From contig JAHRBC010000004.1 of assembly GCA_022702545.1 (NCBI GenBank), positions 496,001 to 560,000 of the forward strand: DNA of 64,000 bases, given 5' to 3'. Positions 33,682 to 46,598 of the stretch are shown piece after piece; the first letter of the stretch is position 1, and every line of letters begins with the position of its first letter. The position numbers were made by a program, and so were the translations under genes. The notes below the pieces were generated by a model. The model ran no database searches. It was not told the origin of the DNA and was given only the letters and a program-made list of their open reading frames with translations. The stretch comes from Phycomyces nitens (taxonomy: Eukaryota > Mucoromycota > Mucoromycetes > Mucorales > Phycomycetaceae).

Positions 33682-35580
33682 TCATTTACATAACAATGTA
33701 ACATAACCTCTATGGAGATCGTTTGTCCAGCACCAATCATCGACCAGTCCATAATCATTGCAAAGAACATTTGGGTATGGTAGCTGAAGTTTGCTCTTGT
33801 ATCGATAAGCCATGAAATATTTTAAAGCATATTCAATCTCTTCATTTGAAAGTATTTGGACCATAGTCTTTTCATTTGTTGTTGGCGGGGGATTAAAGCA
33901 ATGGAACCACAATGTGTCTATTGAAAAGTCTTTGGATTTGCATTCATACCCCAGAAAGTTGGAAGATCTGCAACCATTTTCCTTTTTCAAAAAGCCGGTA
34001 TGCTCAACAGATATTATGTTGATTTTTAGGTTTCTGTGGCGATATTCTTCAACATTTGTGTCGTCCATTGAATAAAAAGTGACCTTGTCGATTCGTAAAT
34101 CTTTGAAACAAGTTTTTGACATGTCAACACAGAGGTTTCCGGTCTCTTGAGAGATTAGTCCAACCACCGTTAAATTATTTAATCGCATATGACCGATGTT
34201 TTCACATCTGAATGAGAGGTAAGTGAATATGCCTGCTTTTACTTTGGAGTCTGTGAGCTCAATTCTCTCCAAGCTATGCACCATATCATTGTTTGAAGCA
34301 ACTGGGCTGAGACAAACAGAGTGAGCGGAGATGCTGAGCTTTTTTAGGGCAGAACAATGGTTCAATATGTCGTCTACTTCAATGATACTGTACTGTGCAT
34401 TGATGGTTAAATCAGCTAAAAGGTTAAAGCTGATAGGCACTGCCTGTAATATACAAGGGGTATGTGCAGGATTTGGGGTATGCATTACTGCTTTAATGCA
34501 AAGTGTCTGAAGAGTATTTGAGCATGCTTTGGAGTACTTCGTAAGAATCTTAGTGACCGTATTTGGAAGAAAGTCGTCTATTCCAATGGTAAACTCGAGA
34601 TTCTCGAGAGAAACGCCAAGCTCTTCAAAAATTTGCCAAATTGTTCCACCTCTCCAGGCCACGGCCGGATTTTCACCCAAAGCAAAGTTTTTCAAGCGAG
34701 AAAAGAAGTAGGGCAACGTTGAAAACTTTCTCATTTTTTCGAGTAAAATATAGTGTGCAGGTTCCAGATAAGTCGAGTGAGCTTCTGGTGAGTCTTTTCC
34801 TACTGATTGAGTATCTCTCCACTTTAATGTTTGTATATTTTTGTATTTGACCGCACAATAGAACAACCATTCAAGGGGCATGTTTTCGGTATCAAATATC
34901 ACGGTGTTTAATAAGACTGCTGGAGGTAATGCTCTTATTTGATTCATATCAGTCTCTGGGATACGGAACATCTGGGAATCCACCTTTAGATATTCTAGAT
35001 ATGGCAAGGTAGAATGAATCGTCTCTAGTGTTTCCCAGCCAATTGCGGAGGTTGCTCCAGAATATTTGTTAAGTATTACCAAAGTTTGAAGAAGGGAAAG
35101 ACCAGAACATATTCGTTGAAGCTCTTGAAAGCTATCATCATTAGGACAATGAGGAACACACACTGTCAAATGTCTTAGTTGTTTCCACTGGTTCCATTCT
35201 GGAAGAGCCTCCAAATGCGTTTGATACCATAATCCCTTTTCGATCTTTACAGTATTCACATCTGGAAAGTATCTTTGTAATTTACTAATTGTTATGGCAC
35301 TCAGATCGTCACGTTTGCCAAGGTCCAACTCCCGTACGTAATGACCACTGCGTTGATAAATCTCGGGTGCTCTATCGAACTTTTGAAGAAGATTATCAAG
35401 TTCCAAGTCTTTGGAAATAGATATTTTTTCCCATAAAGAAGCCTGGAATGGGAACGACCATGCCTTACAAACTAATGAGGATACGGATGCATCTTTCCTT
35501 GTAATAAAAAAAGCAATGTTTCTTAATATCTCATATGGAAGTGGAGGTACCATTTTGAAAGGTAGTAATAAAAAAGACAT
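33682..35580 (-). CDS. F-box protein, 632 aa
   Basis: Intronless ORF. The N-terminus has an F-box (VPPLPYEILRNIAFFITRKD, SSLVCKAWSFPFQASLWEKI). The remainder is long, Leu-rich and repeat-like (LRHLTVCVPHCPNDDSFQEL, LSLLQTLVILN, ALKKLSISAHSV), typical of the fungal F-box proteins with degenerate LRRs. It would serve as an SCF substrate receptor. The ATG at 35550 (MVPPLPYEIL) fits the usual distance to the F-box better than 35580, so the first ten residues are doubtful. It is only distantly like the F-box protein at 6.5-7.9 kb. Substrate unknown. Confidence 0.75.
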   Translation of the reverse strand: MSFLLLPFKMVPPLPYEILRNIAFFITRKDASVSSLVCKAWSFPFQASLWEKISISKDLELDNLLQKFDRAPEIYQRSGHYVRELDLGKRDDLSAITISKLQRYFPDVNTVKIEKGLWYQTHLEALPEWNQWKQLRHLTVCVPHCPNDDSFQELQRICSGLSLLQTLVILNKYSGATSAIGWETLETIHSTLPYLEYLKVDSQMFRIPETDMNQIRALPPAVLLNTVIFDTENMPLEWLFYCAVKYKNIQTLKWRDTQSVGKDSPEAHSTYLEPAHYILLEKMRKFSTLPYFFSRLKNFALGENPAVAWRGGTIWQIFEELGVSLENLEFTIGIDDFLPNTVTKILTKYSKACSNTLQTLCIKAVMHTPNPAHTPCILQAVPISFNLLADLTINAQYSIIEVDDILNHCSALKKLSISAHSVCLSPVASNNDMVHSLERIELTDSKVKAGIFTYLSFRCENIGHMRLNNLTVVGLISQETGNLCVDMSKTCFKDLRIDKVTFYSMDDTNVEEYRHRNLKINIISVEHTGFLKKENGCRSSNFLGYECKSKDFSIDTLWFHCFNPPPTTNEKTMVQILSNEEIEYALKYFMAYRYKSKLQLPYPNVLCNDYGLVDDWCWTNDLHRGYVTLLCK

Positions 35581-36994
35581 TTTTTGTTTTGATCTGGCTA
35601 CTGTTTTTATTAATTTAATTTATTAACAATGACATGAATCCATGTTAAAAGTGTTGTCCTATCATATATATATTCTTTGTTTGTATTTATATTCTTGCTA
35701 CTCATTATTATGGATTCATTACATTGATTTGTATATCTTTATATCAAACAAAGACGGTCTTTTTCATCAAAATGAAATCAGACTTTAAATAGTTTTGTGT
35801 TAAAGCATTGTCTTCAAGGTCTTCTTCAGCATTCAAGAAAACTTAATTATAAAAAAAATGACAAGTAGATTAAAGAAACACCAGGAAAGGTCATGAGAAA
35901 TCTTTGAAAATAAATATTATTATCTTATTACTCTTATGGCTATCAATAGAGCAAAATTCACTCTACAAACTACAAAACACATACCTTCTGGTTAAAGTGT
36001 GTGAGCAGCTTGGAATCTTAAAAGATGGCCGAAAATCCTAAAGATGAGCAGAGATCTATCAAAGCTTATCGTCCAAGTAAATAGAATGAGGCTATGGTCA
36101 AGATACTTTTCAAGTTGCTTATCTAGAAAGACTTTTGCGCAAATCTGGTCAAGTGAGACAACATTGTAAAGGCCAACCAGTTCAAGACCTTGAATAATGA
36201 CTTTTCAGTAACCCATAAAGTGTTAAGTAGCCCTTTATGATGGTCAGTTTTTTTTTGCAGAAATACAAAAATGTAAAATATGTGAAGAACACATTTAAAG
36301 TGATAAAGAAGAACTTTTTCAAGGTTGTGGTAAATGCCCGTCGACCAGGATCTGTTGACCCTTCTCCTAAGTCTAAATTCATGTTTTTCCAGGAGATGAA
36401 GAACATGACAAGGATAGATTCTAGTTTATAACTATTTGCAATTATTGACACTATCAGCATTTAGGGTGGGAGATTTAATGTGCCATTGGTCTAAATACCT
36501 TGAGAGGATGGTTAGTCCTATGAAATTTCCTACCTCGATCCATCTTCGTCCGTGGCCAGCTTGTGAGAAATTAAGTGCATGTAGGCCGCTGATTGATCTG
36601 AAATATCGCCAAAATAAGGATAACTGCGTTGGAAATCCAAGAAAGGTTCTTTGATACCTCAGAAAGTCATTCTGAACTATCAAAGGCAACTTATTGCCAA
36701 AGTTCTGCTGGTCTTCAGCGCATAGAGGGGATTTGTCTGTGTTTGGAGGATGAGAGGCGGGCAGGTACCACAGCACCCCAAAAAGGGCCTTGGTTGGATC
36801 GAATCAGCAGATAGGCATTTGCAGAGTGTGACAATGAGAAGAGAAATATGATGTTCAGAGAGTATATGTCGATGAATAACAAGGATCTGGGAACCAAAAG
36901 AGAGCTCTTTTTAAAAAGATGAAAGATGCAAAAACGAAATAATGTAACTGCAAGCTCTCCTACTCCTCCCAATAATCCTATAGCCAGATAAACA

Positions 36995-37207
36995 TATTTA
37001 TAGCATCTTCTTTTTGCCTTTATCAAGTGTGGTACACACATCACGACTGAATGAAATACACACTCTACAACCGATATCTGGTTACTACTTGTTAATGATC
37101 TTGGTAAGTTGGTATCTCAAAAACAGTTCCACCTCACACTACTACAGTAATGATCAATCATTACACTACAGGAAATTTTGTTACAAGGAAAAGGGAATAA
37201 TATGATG
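36995..37207 (+). repeat. Second copy of the LINE-tail repeat
   Basis: Matches 27160-27375 over about 190 bp in the same orientation. Shared words include GAATGAAATACACACT against GAGTGAAATACAGACT, ACAACCGAT, TACTACTTG, and ATCATTACAC with ACAGG against CCATTACACAACAGG. The reading frame is ruined by stops, so this copy is older or non-coding 3' tail. Confidence 0.75.
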
Positions 37208-40200
37208 TAAAGAGTCATAACATTTTTTTTCTTTAATAAATAACACACAGTATCTACAAGTTCCCTATCCTATTTATCTCAGTTAGAACTATGTACCTTC
37301 GGATAAGATAATGACAAAAAAATTAGATCCATTCCTGCTAGATATGTAATAGCCACAAAGCTTATGAGAGACAGTGTCATCTTATAGGTTAATACGGTAA
37401 AAGATCCACCAATTGCCATTTTTTCCACTTGACCCACTGTGGGTCATGAGCTCTTTAATAAAAACAGGAGATCCTCAAACACAAAAGTATTGGGGGTCTT
37501 TAAGAATATTGAAGCTCTGTATAAGGCTCATAGGACGGCAAGACTTTACAATGTATTCTTACACAAGACCAAGATATTCTCTGCCATGAATAGGATCGTC
37601 AAGTGCCTTTTATTTTTACCCAAAAATACATTTTTTTTTGGATTTCGATATACACTATTTTGCTTTTCTGCCAAGGCAACCTTGAGGCTACAGAGGAGCT
37701 TGCGGCCGTAAAATTGTGTAGTATAAAAACTCTACTGGATACCTGATCTATATTGAGCAAGTGAGCATGCCGTCTGGATTTACTGGTAATAAATCCAATA
37801 ATCTTTTCTATATATTTCTAAAACTTTTGCAAAATTTGGCAAGCGTTCATTCTACTTTCTTGTTACTCCAAGTCATCTGGTATGAATGTGTGTAGGCCTA
37901 ATATGATGGTTGCGTTTTTTTTTTGGTTTTTGAATTAAAGAAATGGTTATTTGAAATGATGAAAATAATGCATGAATTATAAAACTTGTAATGTTGAGCT
38001 CCTAACGTCGGCGCGTAAATAACTGTCCCTTATTTCTGTGATACATTAGGTAAAATAAAAGCTAGACACAACTGATACGCGTTCCCAACGCTTTGTCAGG
38101 TTAGGACGAGATAAATTCACTATATTAAGAAGTAATAAATCGAAACACCCTACCTGTCTGTCCTCTCAACCTCCAAATAAAGTTAAATTGATATGGTTTT
38201 GTGTAAATCTAAATTTAATATATAGAGTAAAGATGGTCAAAGATCCAAATAACATTCTGAATCCCTTGGATACCACTCTGGTTTTTTTTTTGGCTAAAGA
38301 TAGTCTTGACCATCAAATGTTTAAACAAGTGCTTGTGTTTTGGAGAAAAAGAGTTGGGAGTCTTTAATGAATACAATAAACTCCTACAATTGTCCAGTTT
38401 GTTTCACTTTTTACACTCCTATTGTGGGGCGGTAGTTCTACCGGACGGACTTTCGGCGATACACATATGGAAAGACAATCTCTGGTATTGGGATTATAAT
38501 GTGTATATACCAAAAAGGCCTTTAATTTCATAAGGCACTACTCGATACTTTGTATGGACTTGCTTTCTACACCGGAATTTCTTTTTAATTTAGGATACTC
38601 GCTATATTACAAGTTCATTGCATTACAAAGGTCAATGTTATTGGATACTGATAAATTGAAGAGCAAATTACTTGGAAAGATATAGTAGGTCATATCATTA
38701 CAGACTTCTTTGGTTTCTATAATATTGTCTTTTGGTTATTTATAGGCACTGACGAGCATTCTAGATGTCCTTTTAGGGTTTCGGTTATTACAGGATCCTT
38801 GGAAATGCTTTGCAATTTAAATATTGCATTTTACGCCTTGTATTCTAATAATAAAGCATGTATAAATATAAATATCCAATATTCCAAGATGAAAAAGTCG
38901 GAGTCAGGCAACAGAAATCAAAAAGAAAGATCTTGCATTGAAACCAACCAAGTTGTTTCTGGCGAGAATAAAGTTCTCAGGAGCCAAGAGATTGTTCGTG
39001 TGTAGCTCTTGTAATATAGATTCGATACCAACAAAAAAAAATTGGTATTTGTAAGCCAATCTATTGGTTAATATTGCTACATTACTAAATCTCAAATTCT
39101 GACAGAACAATTTGATAACTTCAGAACATGCTAGTAACAGTACAATACACAAGGGATCCTAAATAATCCTTGTGGACATTTACAAGCCAACTAAATAACA
39201 GCAGCTATTCTAGCTTGATAATATTGCTCAATACGATTGGTAACTGTCTTGTGTAATTTAGCAAGGCAAAAGAGCACTAATTTTGATATATGTATATATA
39301 AATATTGACGTGGCTATCTCTTGATTTTGTTAGGTAATCATATAGAAAGAAAGAGAAAGTAATCAATTAGTAGTGAATGCGTAATATATTTGTAATGACT
39401 GGATCTGACGGGTTTGTATAACTTTATAAGCCACGAATCGTGGCTGGCCAAAACAACAAGAATCCAAGGTCTATTATTACAGAATAGCAGTCTGAGCAAA
39501 AAAAAAGTGCTTTTTTTTAAGATAAAAAGACTAGTTTTTGTTTTGTTTTTGGAAAAGAAACAACCTTGAGATTATTGGTCAAGTATTAATGCTATTTTCT
39601 TACAGGCCATTCTGATTGGAGTTAAAGCATATTGCCATCAGGGATGCCGTGTAATGGTATTATACAGCCATTGGTATAAAGTTGATGGAGTGAAAGTATT
39701 GACTGTAATGCGTATCTATTTTAAGCAGGGTAAACTATTTTCTAACTACACCCTTTTCTTGTAATCAGTCTGATGGTAAAATATATTTCCATCGGTCCCA
39801 GTATCTGTTTCTTGGTTTGACATCAATTGCGCTTTAAATAGCTCAGTTATTATCTTGATAATGTAGTAGTAATGATGTGTCCAGATTCATTCATAGACTA
39901 ACAGCCTTCAATAGTAGTCATTATTCTGTTTTTTCTTTCTCATATGACTTGGACATTTGCTTTCATTTTGGCTATGTTTAGAAGATCTAAAAATAATACC
40001 AGTAAAATAAAGAAGTCTGCAATAGACACTAATGAACACTGTCTCAAGCCAATACAATATTTTCTAGAATTAAAAAATATGCCAAAGTTTTGGAATGATT
40101 ATCTTTGGTTGCTTTGATGTATTTCCAGGGTGATTTCGCCTTTGGTCAAAAGAAGAAAAGAAAAGAAAAAGACACAGAGGTTTTGTGCCCAAGTGGTATG

Positions 40201-42893
40201 GATAACCTAATGAAGTATAGGCTAGTTGGTTTTTGAAATCCTTCCTTTGAAGACAATAGGTATGACTGGATATCCATGGAAACAAAATAATAGAGTCACA
40301 TTGTAACTGGGTTTAAAGTGTACCGGGAAAATAGTGTAGTGTTTAAGGTTAACCATGGCAACTATGATGGCCTTTTGACATTGCCGGTACGAATTTCTTT
40401 TTTTAAAGAAAAGGTAGAAAAGAAGGACAAGATAAAGGTCAAAAGTGGCCAATACTCGTAGGCGGTTTCCTCAATAGTACAGTGATATCAAAAATGATCG
40501 CCAATAACTAGACAGATCCTTTGATTCTAATGAACAATTATTTATTTTGGATCAGTTTTTGTAACAATTTGCCCCAGTAAGTGCCATTGTAAAATTGGAG
40601 ACATTTTTAGCCCTGTGAGATCGTTTGATTTATCGTATGGATAAAAAAAGCAGGACAGACTGATCACATGAAGAAAACGAGATTCAAATTGTCCATAAAA
40701 GTACCTGAAATACTGTTGTAGGAAATTGACTGAACAATTTGGCTTTGGAGTTTGTGTCTTTTCGAATATCCTTTTTGAGATAAAGTTACCTTATATGAGC
40801 GTTTCTATGAATAGCAATTCCAGATAACAAATTAAGCTTACAATAATGGGAAAATTTGCAATATATGTGGCAGAAAATATGATAAGATATATCAGTCTAA
40901 CATGCTCTTCAAGTGATGTGGTCATTAAAATAAACACCAACTATAAGTGAATATAGCATTTGGCTTGATTCAGTGGCTGATGAAGATATACATGCACATA
41001 AGAACAATAAGTGCTTGACTGTACACTGATCTGGTCTGTGTGGATACCACGTGGTAATAACGTTTGCTCTTGAAAGAGATCTTTTTCAACCATATTCACT
41101 GTATTCTTTAGCAACCGTTACAAAAAGACTGTTCATTTTAGCTGACGGGATCATTTTAGAGAGATCATAGAAGATTGAGGTCGCTTTCTATACTTTTGAC
41201 AAATTGCTATTCACAAACATGCTCTATTTTTCTTAATCTCAATAGATTGACTCTTTCCAGCACTGAATTTCCATTTAAATATGTGTGTATTGACATTCAA
41301 TGCCATGTTACAAACAATCTTTATATTACCACTTGTCAAATGCTACTTTTTATTGATTAATATTTGATAATATTCTGCTAGCTCTACTCGATACCCTAAA
41401 GTACTTTATTTAGGAGTATTTATCTATATGGAGTCTACTTGTGATATCCAACTCCAATGTTTCTCCAGAATCTTAGCCTGGTTACCACTGCCTCTCTTTC
41501 TTGCCCTTCTAGAACAAGGAATAGATCTTACGTCTTTTTTTTAACAAGCACATGATTAATCAATGCCTTTATAACTTTATTATGTCTTGAGATTTAGAGT
41601 GGTTAAAGAAAGGCTTTGATGGATGGCTATTGAGCAATTGGTTATTAGTATTGCTGAGCTTAGGGATAGAACAATAGGAAACACCCAAAGGTAGAATATA
41701 TGATGTTCTTTTGTAAGAGGCTCAAAGTAAATGAATAAAATTTATTATGTGCAAGAGGTGGCGCGAGGTAAAGTGAAGGAAAGAGAACAAAATACCATCT
41801 CTAGTAGTTACATGTGACAGATTTCTACAGCCGTCAATAATTTGGCAAAAAAGTCTTTTTAATAATTTATTAACATAAACATAGTTTTAATTTCTTTTTT
41901 ATTATTATTTTTGGCTTCAAAAGAACAAGGTGATAATATGAATAAATATATACATATTTATATCCATGGGTACATAGTCATATTAAAAGCATATACTCAC
42001 ACACGCACATTCGCAAGGCTGTGAATATTCTGGCTTAATAATCATCAATAGAAGCATACTGTTGATCAGAAAAAAAAAAGACATTCTCCCAGAGGCTGAA
42101 AATCTTATTAGACCTGCGAACATACAATTTATAGAACCCATATATTGAGATGCGTATATTTAATGATTAATATTAACCAATGCCTTGTACGATGAAATCT
42201 AGAAATGACAAGGAAGATCAACACTAGATAGGTAAGAATAAGGTGACACTTGTAGTAGTTGTTCTGTTTCCGATAAAAATAAACGTGCGCAATCAATAAA
42301 CTAAAAGATGCGATAAAGGTCTGAGGTTATTAGTTTATAACAATTTTTTTTTATATTTTATTTTAAATATTTGATAGAGCTGGCTTTGGCTCTCATGCCA
42401 CTGGCTGTCGTGCCACGTCCTAATTTCTGGACATTTTCTCTGTCTCGAACGCCGCTATATATATAAATATATATACATATTTATTATAACTATTGTATCT
42501 GTTCTGCTAACCATTGTTACTATTACAAGAATCGGGTTATTGCAAAAAGTATTTGTCAAAGGTCAATTGAGGAATAGAACTATGAGGTTAAATAAATAGT
42601 CACCCAAAGAAGTCCATTGACTCAAAATACAAGAGTGAACACATGGTATAAAGACAAGGGTTCAACACTTCTATAATAGTCCAGTCTTATCATTATACAA
42701 TTTAATCAATAGACCATTTTTTACTGTTGCACGCCATAATTCAAAAGGGGAAACTAAATAGACTTGGAAAGGCAAAAGGTTTGAATTTTATCTCTCATCG
42801 TTACATCAGCCCTATTGTAGCCCCAAAGTCAGAAGTTGTGTGTGTGTGTCACTAAAGCACCAAATAGCTTATGGTGAGGAACAATGAAGGACC

Positions 42894-42900
42894 TATAAAA
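42894..42900 (+). promoter_or_regulatory. TATA box of the transcription-factor-like gene
   Basis: TATAAAA lies about 130 bp before the ATG at 43033. A pyrimidine-rich tract (42990-43029, ctctctcttttcgctcttc) leads into the start codon. Confidence 0.5.
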
Positions 42901-43032
42901 ACTATAGTTTCCCACCTTCATCAGTAGCATTCAAAAGCACTAGATACAAACGTTTTTTTTTCGGATTTCCCGACTAATATTTAATTCACTTGGCCTCTCT
43001 CTTTTCGCTCTTCATCTTTCATCTTTTTCAAC

Positions 43033-45627
43033 ATGCCTTTTGATACTATTGGACATTCTCACAAACGCTTCCGTGCGGAAGTCTCGCCATCAAGTCCACT
43101 AGACCACACCTGGGCTTACCAGCCTAGTCCTGTGCATTTAGAGATCAACAAGCGCAAAGAGCTTCCTAGACATGGTATGAATTTCATGCCCATACAGTCG
43201 ACTCCTCAGCATGATGAGTGGGCCAACCAGTTTCCTACCACGCCACTCGACACATTTTCGCACCCTTACCTGCACTTGCCCACCCTTCCATCTTCTCTCG
43301 ACTACTCATCTCTCAGTTCAACACCAATCGACATCCCATCTTCATATTCTGACCATTTCGACATGGACAACATGAGTATCGAGGACCAGCTCTCTTCGCC
43401 TTCATCAAATACATCTTCCTGGATAGAAAGAGAGCGACAGTTCTCTGAAAGTTCAATGGGCACACCACTCTTTCCTTCCTATCCTTCAATGCCTACACTT
43501 GACTGTAACACTAGTCACGGCTGTTGCACTCCTTCGCCTGCTCCTGTAGAATCACCATCAACCCTTCATGAACATATCCTCCACAACCCCATTGCCTTTA
43601 CAGACATCCTATCCAGCCTCAGTTTCTCTTATACAGACGTCGGAGTCAATATGGCGGCCAGGGTCGCAAATGCATCTGACCTACGATCGCTCATCGACAC
43701 CTTTGGTAAACTTTGTCGCGTTACTCCGCCAGATGTCGTACACGATTCGCACCTCCCTCCCGCCAATTTGGCCGACAATAAGAGCAGTGTGTTACTAAGC
43801 CGGAACCAAAATCACAAGTCAAAACCAGTCAACTTCTTTACCACTGTTAGTCAGCTAGGCCAGCAGTCTGAACCGCTTTCCAAGCATGACGACCAGATGA
43901 GCCTAAAGCAGATTGCGGACGCATGCATCGACACCTATTTCTCTTGCTGGATTCGATATATGCCCGTTATTAACAAAGACGAATTCATGGCCTGGTACAC
44001 AACTGACAAAACACCTCTCGACACCCTTATTGTCAATGCCATATGCTCCTTCACTTTCCGTCACGTAGTCACCCAGCACTCGACACCTGGACTGGAACAC
44101 TTTTTGGCTGACCAGGACAAGCTCGAGAGTCAAGAAGAGTACTTTTTTAACCATGCCCGCAAATGTCTTTCTCAATCATTCGACAGTCCTGATCGCTACA
44201 CCGTTGTTGCACTCTTGCTCATGTCAGCCTTCACTGGCCAGAGCCGCCGTCATCATTATGCAGGAATGGCAGTGTCTGCTCTCCAAGAGCTTGAGATCTA
44301 CCCTCGTATGGTTGAAGATGAAGATGATTCGTTTGCAAAGGAAATGGACACTCGTCTCTGGTGGTCTGTCTGGGCCAACAACTTTTATCTCTACTCATCT
44401 GGTGTCCCCAAAAATATGCCCCAAGTCAAGTCTCTGGGCGAGGTTGATCTACCCCGGATTTTTGAAGAAGACATTGATGAAGCCGAAATTGGTCTTTTGG
44501 CTAATATCTCATGCCTCAAGCTATGGCGCATTCAGTCTGATATGCTCTCTACCCTCTATGAAAAAGACGAAGATATGCAAGCGGAGAAGCTGAGCGAGTA
44601 TGACCGCCGTCTGGAGGCCTTTTACAATGATTTGCCCGAGTACTTTAAGTTTGAAAGTGGGTTTGAGTATGGTTGTGAGGATCTGTTTTTGGCCTGTGTA
44701 CAAGTGAACATTGAGTACAATGCGACCCAGATTATTCTCCACAAGCTCTTCATTCCTGATGCCAGTGACCCCAGCCCCTCTCCTCTCTCTCTCCGGTCTC
44801 TCAATGTGTGTCTGTCTGCAGCTCTTATGCAACTCCGTACCCTCAAGACTTGCCACCAGATTAGTTCAGGGCGTTGTGCTTTTGATCGTGATGAGCTATG
44901 GCGTGCAACCGAGGTGATTTCTCTGGCCATGAGCATTGAGCAGGGCTGCCGGGATACCGCTGACCGCAACCGTATCCTTCATGGCATTGACCGTACCGAG
45001 TATGAGAATGCTCTCACCAATGCGCTTGAGATTCTTCGAGAGACTCGTGAGTTCAAGACAAAGAGCAAGAACTGGATCCAGGTCGAGGACTGGCTTCAAG
45101 AAGAGATCAACCGCCACCGTTTATCATCCACTCTGTTTGGCCGCCCTCCCTCTCCTCCAGAGATTCCTACTCGTCCTACTGATTACTTTTCCGCAAGTCT
45201 CAAGTCTCCAGTTGCTCCAGCTGCTTTGGATTCTCCAGCCACTCCATTTACCCCTGTTGCCCCTCCATCCCTGAAGCCTTCACGGTCCAACTCTTTGTCT
45301 GGTTCGATTCTATCTGTTCTTTCGTTTCCCACCAGAAAGTCTGTTCCTGTTGCTGCCTCTAAATCTGTCTCTGCATGCCTTTCTTCTTCTTTCCAAGGCG
45401 CTCCTCTGCATTTCCAAAATCAATTTGGAACCTTATCTTCTACACCTACTGCATCTTCTCGTAATCCATCTTTCTCTTCTGCTCCACAATTTGTCCAGTT
45501 CAACTCATATAGTCCACAGCCTGATCAAGCACAGCGCACTCAAGCCAAGAGTCAAGCAAGGTTCCGCTACTTCAATCCTCGCAAGATGAACAAGTTTTTG
45601 TTTATTGACGAAAATCCGATGATGTAG
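43033..45627 (+). CDS. Fungal-specific transcription-factor-domain protein without zinc cluster
   Basis: Intronless, 864 aa. Residues about 270-700 match the middle homology region of zinc-cluster regulators: ACIDTYFSCWIRYMPVINKD, LIVNAICSF, YFFNHARKCL, YTVVALLLMSAF, the GMAVSALQELEIYPRM block with an acidic patch, and TRLWWSVW. The N-terminal 270 residues are Ser/Pro-rich and contain no Cys6 cluster (no CxxC pairs), so the usual DNA-binding domain is missing. The C-terminal ~150 residues are Ser/Pro/Thr-rich and end with a basic RFRYFNPRKMNKF stretch. It may act through partners or have lost DNA binding. An N-terminal exon upstream cannot be fully excluded, but the TATA box and leader right before this ATG argue against it. 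The gene is isolated between large gene-poor spacers. Confidence 0.8.
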   Translation: MPFDTIGHSHKRFRAEVSPSSPLDHTWAYQPSPVHLEINKRKELPRHGMNFMPIQSTPQHDEWANQFPTTPLDTFSHPYLHLPTLPSSLDYSSLSSTPIDIPSSYSDHFDMDNMSIEDQLSSPSSNTSSWIERERQFSESSMGTPLFPSYPSMPTLDCNTSHGCCTPSPAPVESPSTLHEHILHNPIAFTDILSSLSFSYTDVGVNMAARVANASDLRSLIDTFGKLCRVTPPDVVHDSHLPPANLADNKSSVLLSRNQNHKSKPVNFFTTVSQLGQQSEPLSKHDDQMSLKQIADACIDTYFSCWIRYMPVINKDEFMAWYTTDKTPLDTLIVNAICSFTFRHVVTQHSTPGLEHFLADQDKLESQEEYFFNHARKCLSQSFDSPDRYTVVALLLMSAFTGQSRRHHYAGMAVSALQELEIYPRMVEDEDDSFAKEMDTRLWWSVWANNFYLYSSGVPKNMPQVKSLGEVDLPRIFEEDIDEAEIGLLANISCLKLWRIQSDMLSTLYEKDEDMQAEKLSEYDRRLEAFYNDLPEYFKFESGFEYGCEDLFLACVQVNIEYNATQIILHKLFIPDASDPSPSPLSLRSLNVCLSAALMQLRTLKTCHQISSGRCAFDRDELWRATEVISLAMSIEQGCRDTADRNRILHGIDRTEYENALTNALEILRETREFKTKSKNWIQVEDWLQEEINRHRLSSTLFGRPPSPPEIPTRPTDYFSASLKSPVAPAALDSPATPFTPVAPPSLKPSRSNSLSGSILSVLSFPTRKSVPVAASKSVSACLSSSFQGAPLHFQNQFGTLSSTPTASSRNPSFSSAPQFVQFNSYSPQPDQAQRTQAKSQARFRYFNPRKMNKFLFIDENPMM

Positions 45628-46567
45628 TCTTGCTTTACTCCATTTCATTCACACTTCATTATTTTCTTGTTTATGTACATGCCACAATATCCATCTCCAT
45701 TACCATTTTTCATTTTCACTTCCATTTCCATTTCACACACTCCCACTTTTTTTTTTAATTATTCTACTGCCATTCACGTAAGCATTATGAGAAGAATATA
45801 TGCTATTATTTTCATGTATATTTATATATCTAGATAGACATTCTAGCTCTTCATCAATCATCAAACAAAATGGGCTTCATGCCATAAATCATTAATAATA
45901 TATAATAAAAGTCTTAATATCTTTTTTTTTACCATTTAAAACCTCTGGATTGCAAACAATTTTTTTTAAAAGACACAAATCTGATTTGTCTTACATGACA
46001 AAGAAACGTTGGACAGCCTAGATCGTGCTACTCTCTTTAGACCCACACACAGGCCAATCTGTATATAAGATATAAAGAAGAAGAACAAAAAAAGGGCTCT
46101 ACTGAACTGCATGTGGTAATATTTTGGCCTTTTATTTTTTCAAGCAAAAAAAATAATACTCCAAAAACCACCTTTAAAAGTAACCAAGGTGAATAAAACT
46201 GACTCTTGTGCTGTCTTGGTATCCTTTTAAAAAAAAAGGAAAGAACATTTGTTGAGTTTATCTCCAAAGAATATATCTTTGAATCTCTGTTATCACAAGT
46301 CCGCATTCTTGATCCCAAGATTACATGCAACATTACAAGCCATTCAGATATTATGTTAAATAAATGTCTGTGAGCGAATTGTTGCTAAATTATATCCCTT
46401 TGTTCGCCTACTAAGGTGACTATCCAACACTTTTGTATATTCAGCCCAAGCAAAGAAAAATTCAATAAAGGCTACCAAATAAAATAATTTTTATTTTGTC
46501 CATATAAAGAAGGTGTTTTTTTATAGTTTTGAAATCCCTTTTTTATTTTAATATATACATATATACA

Positions 46568-46568
<1 letters not shown>

Positions 46569-46596
<28 letters not shown>
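46569..46596. repeat. (ATT)n microsatellite
   Basis: Nine or more ATT/TTA repeats, preceded by a TATACATATATACATA run. Confidence 0.9.

Positions 46597-46598
<2 letters not shown>

Larger units (their letters stand above)
35581..43032. other. Gene-poor, AT-rich region, 7.4 kb
   Basis: No ORF above about 115 codons and no recognisable conserved domain. Short broken ORFs at 36030-36780, 37439-37711 and 38306-38533 may be element debris. The repeat at 36995-37207 is listed separately. The rest is TATA-rich sequence with homopolymer runs. Confidence 0.5.

Noticed and set aside
36030..36780. Possible transposase remnant
   Set aside because: Some charged, transposase-like words occur (for example YRPSK) but with stops in every frame and no catalytic motif.
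38430..38455. Small palindrome CGGTAGTTCTACCG as a possible terminator or element end
   Set aside because: Single short inverted repeat with no partner or context; expected by chance in 64 kb.
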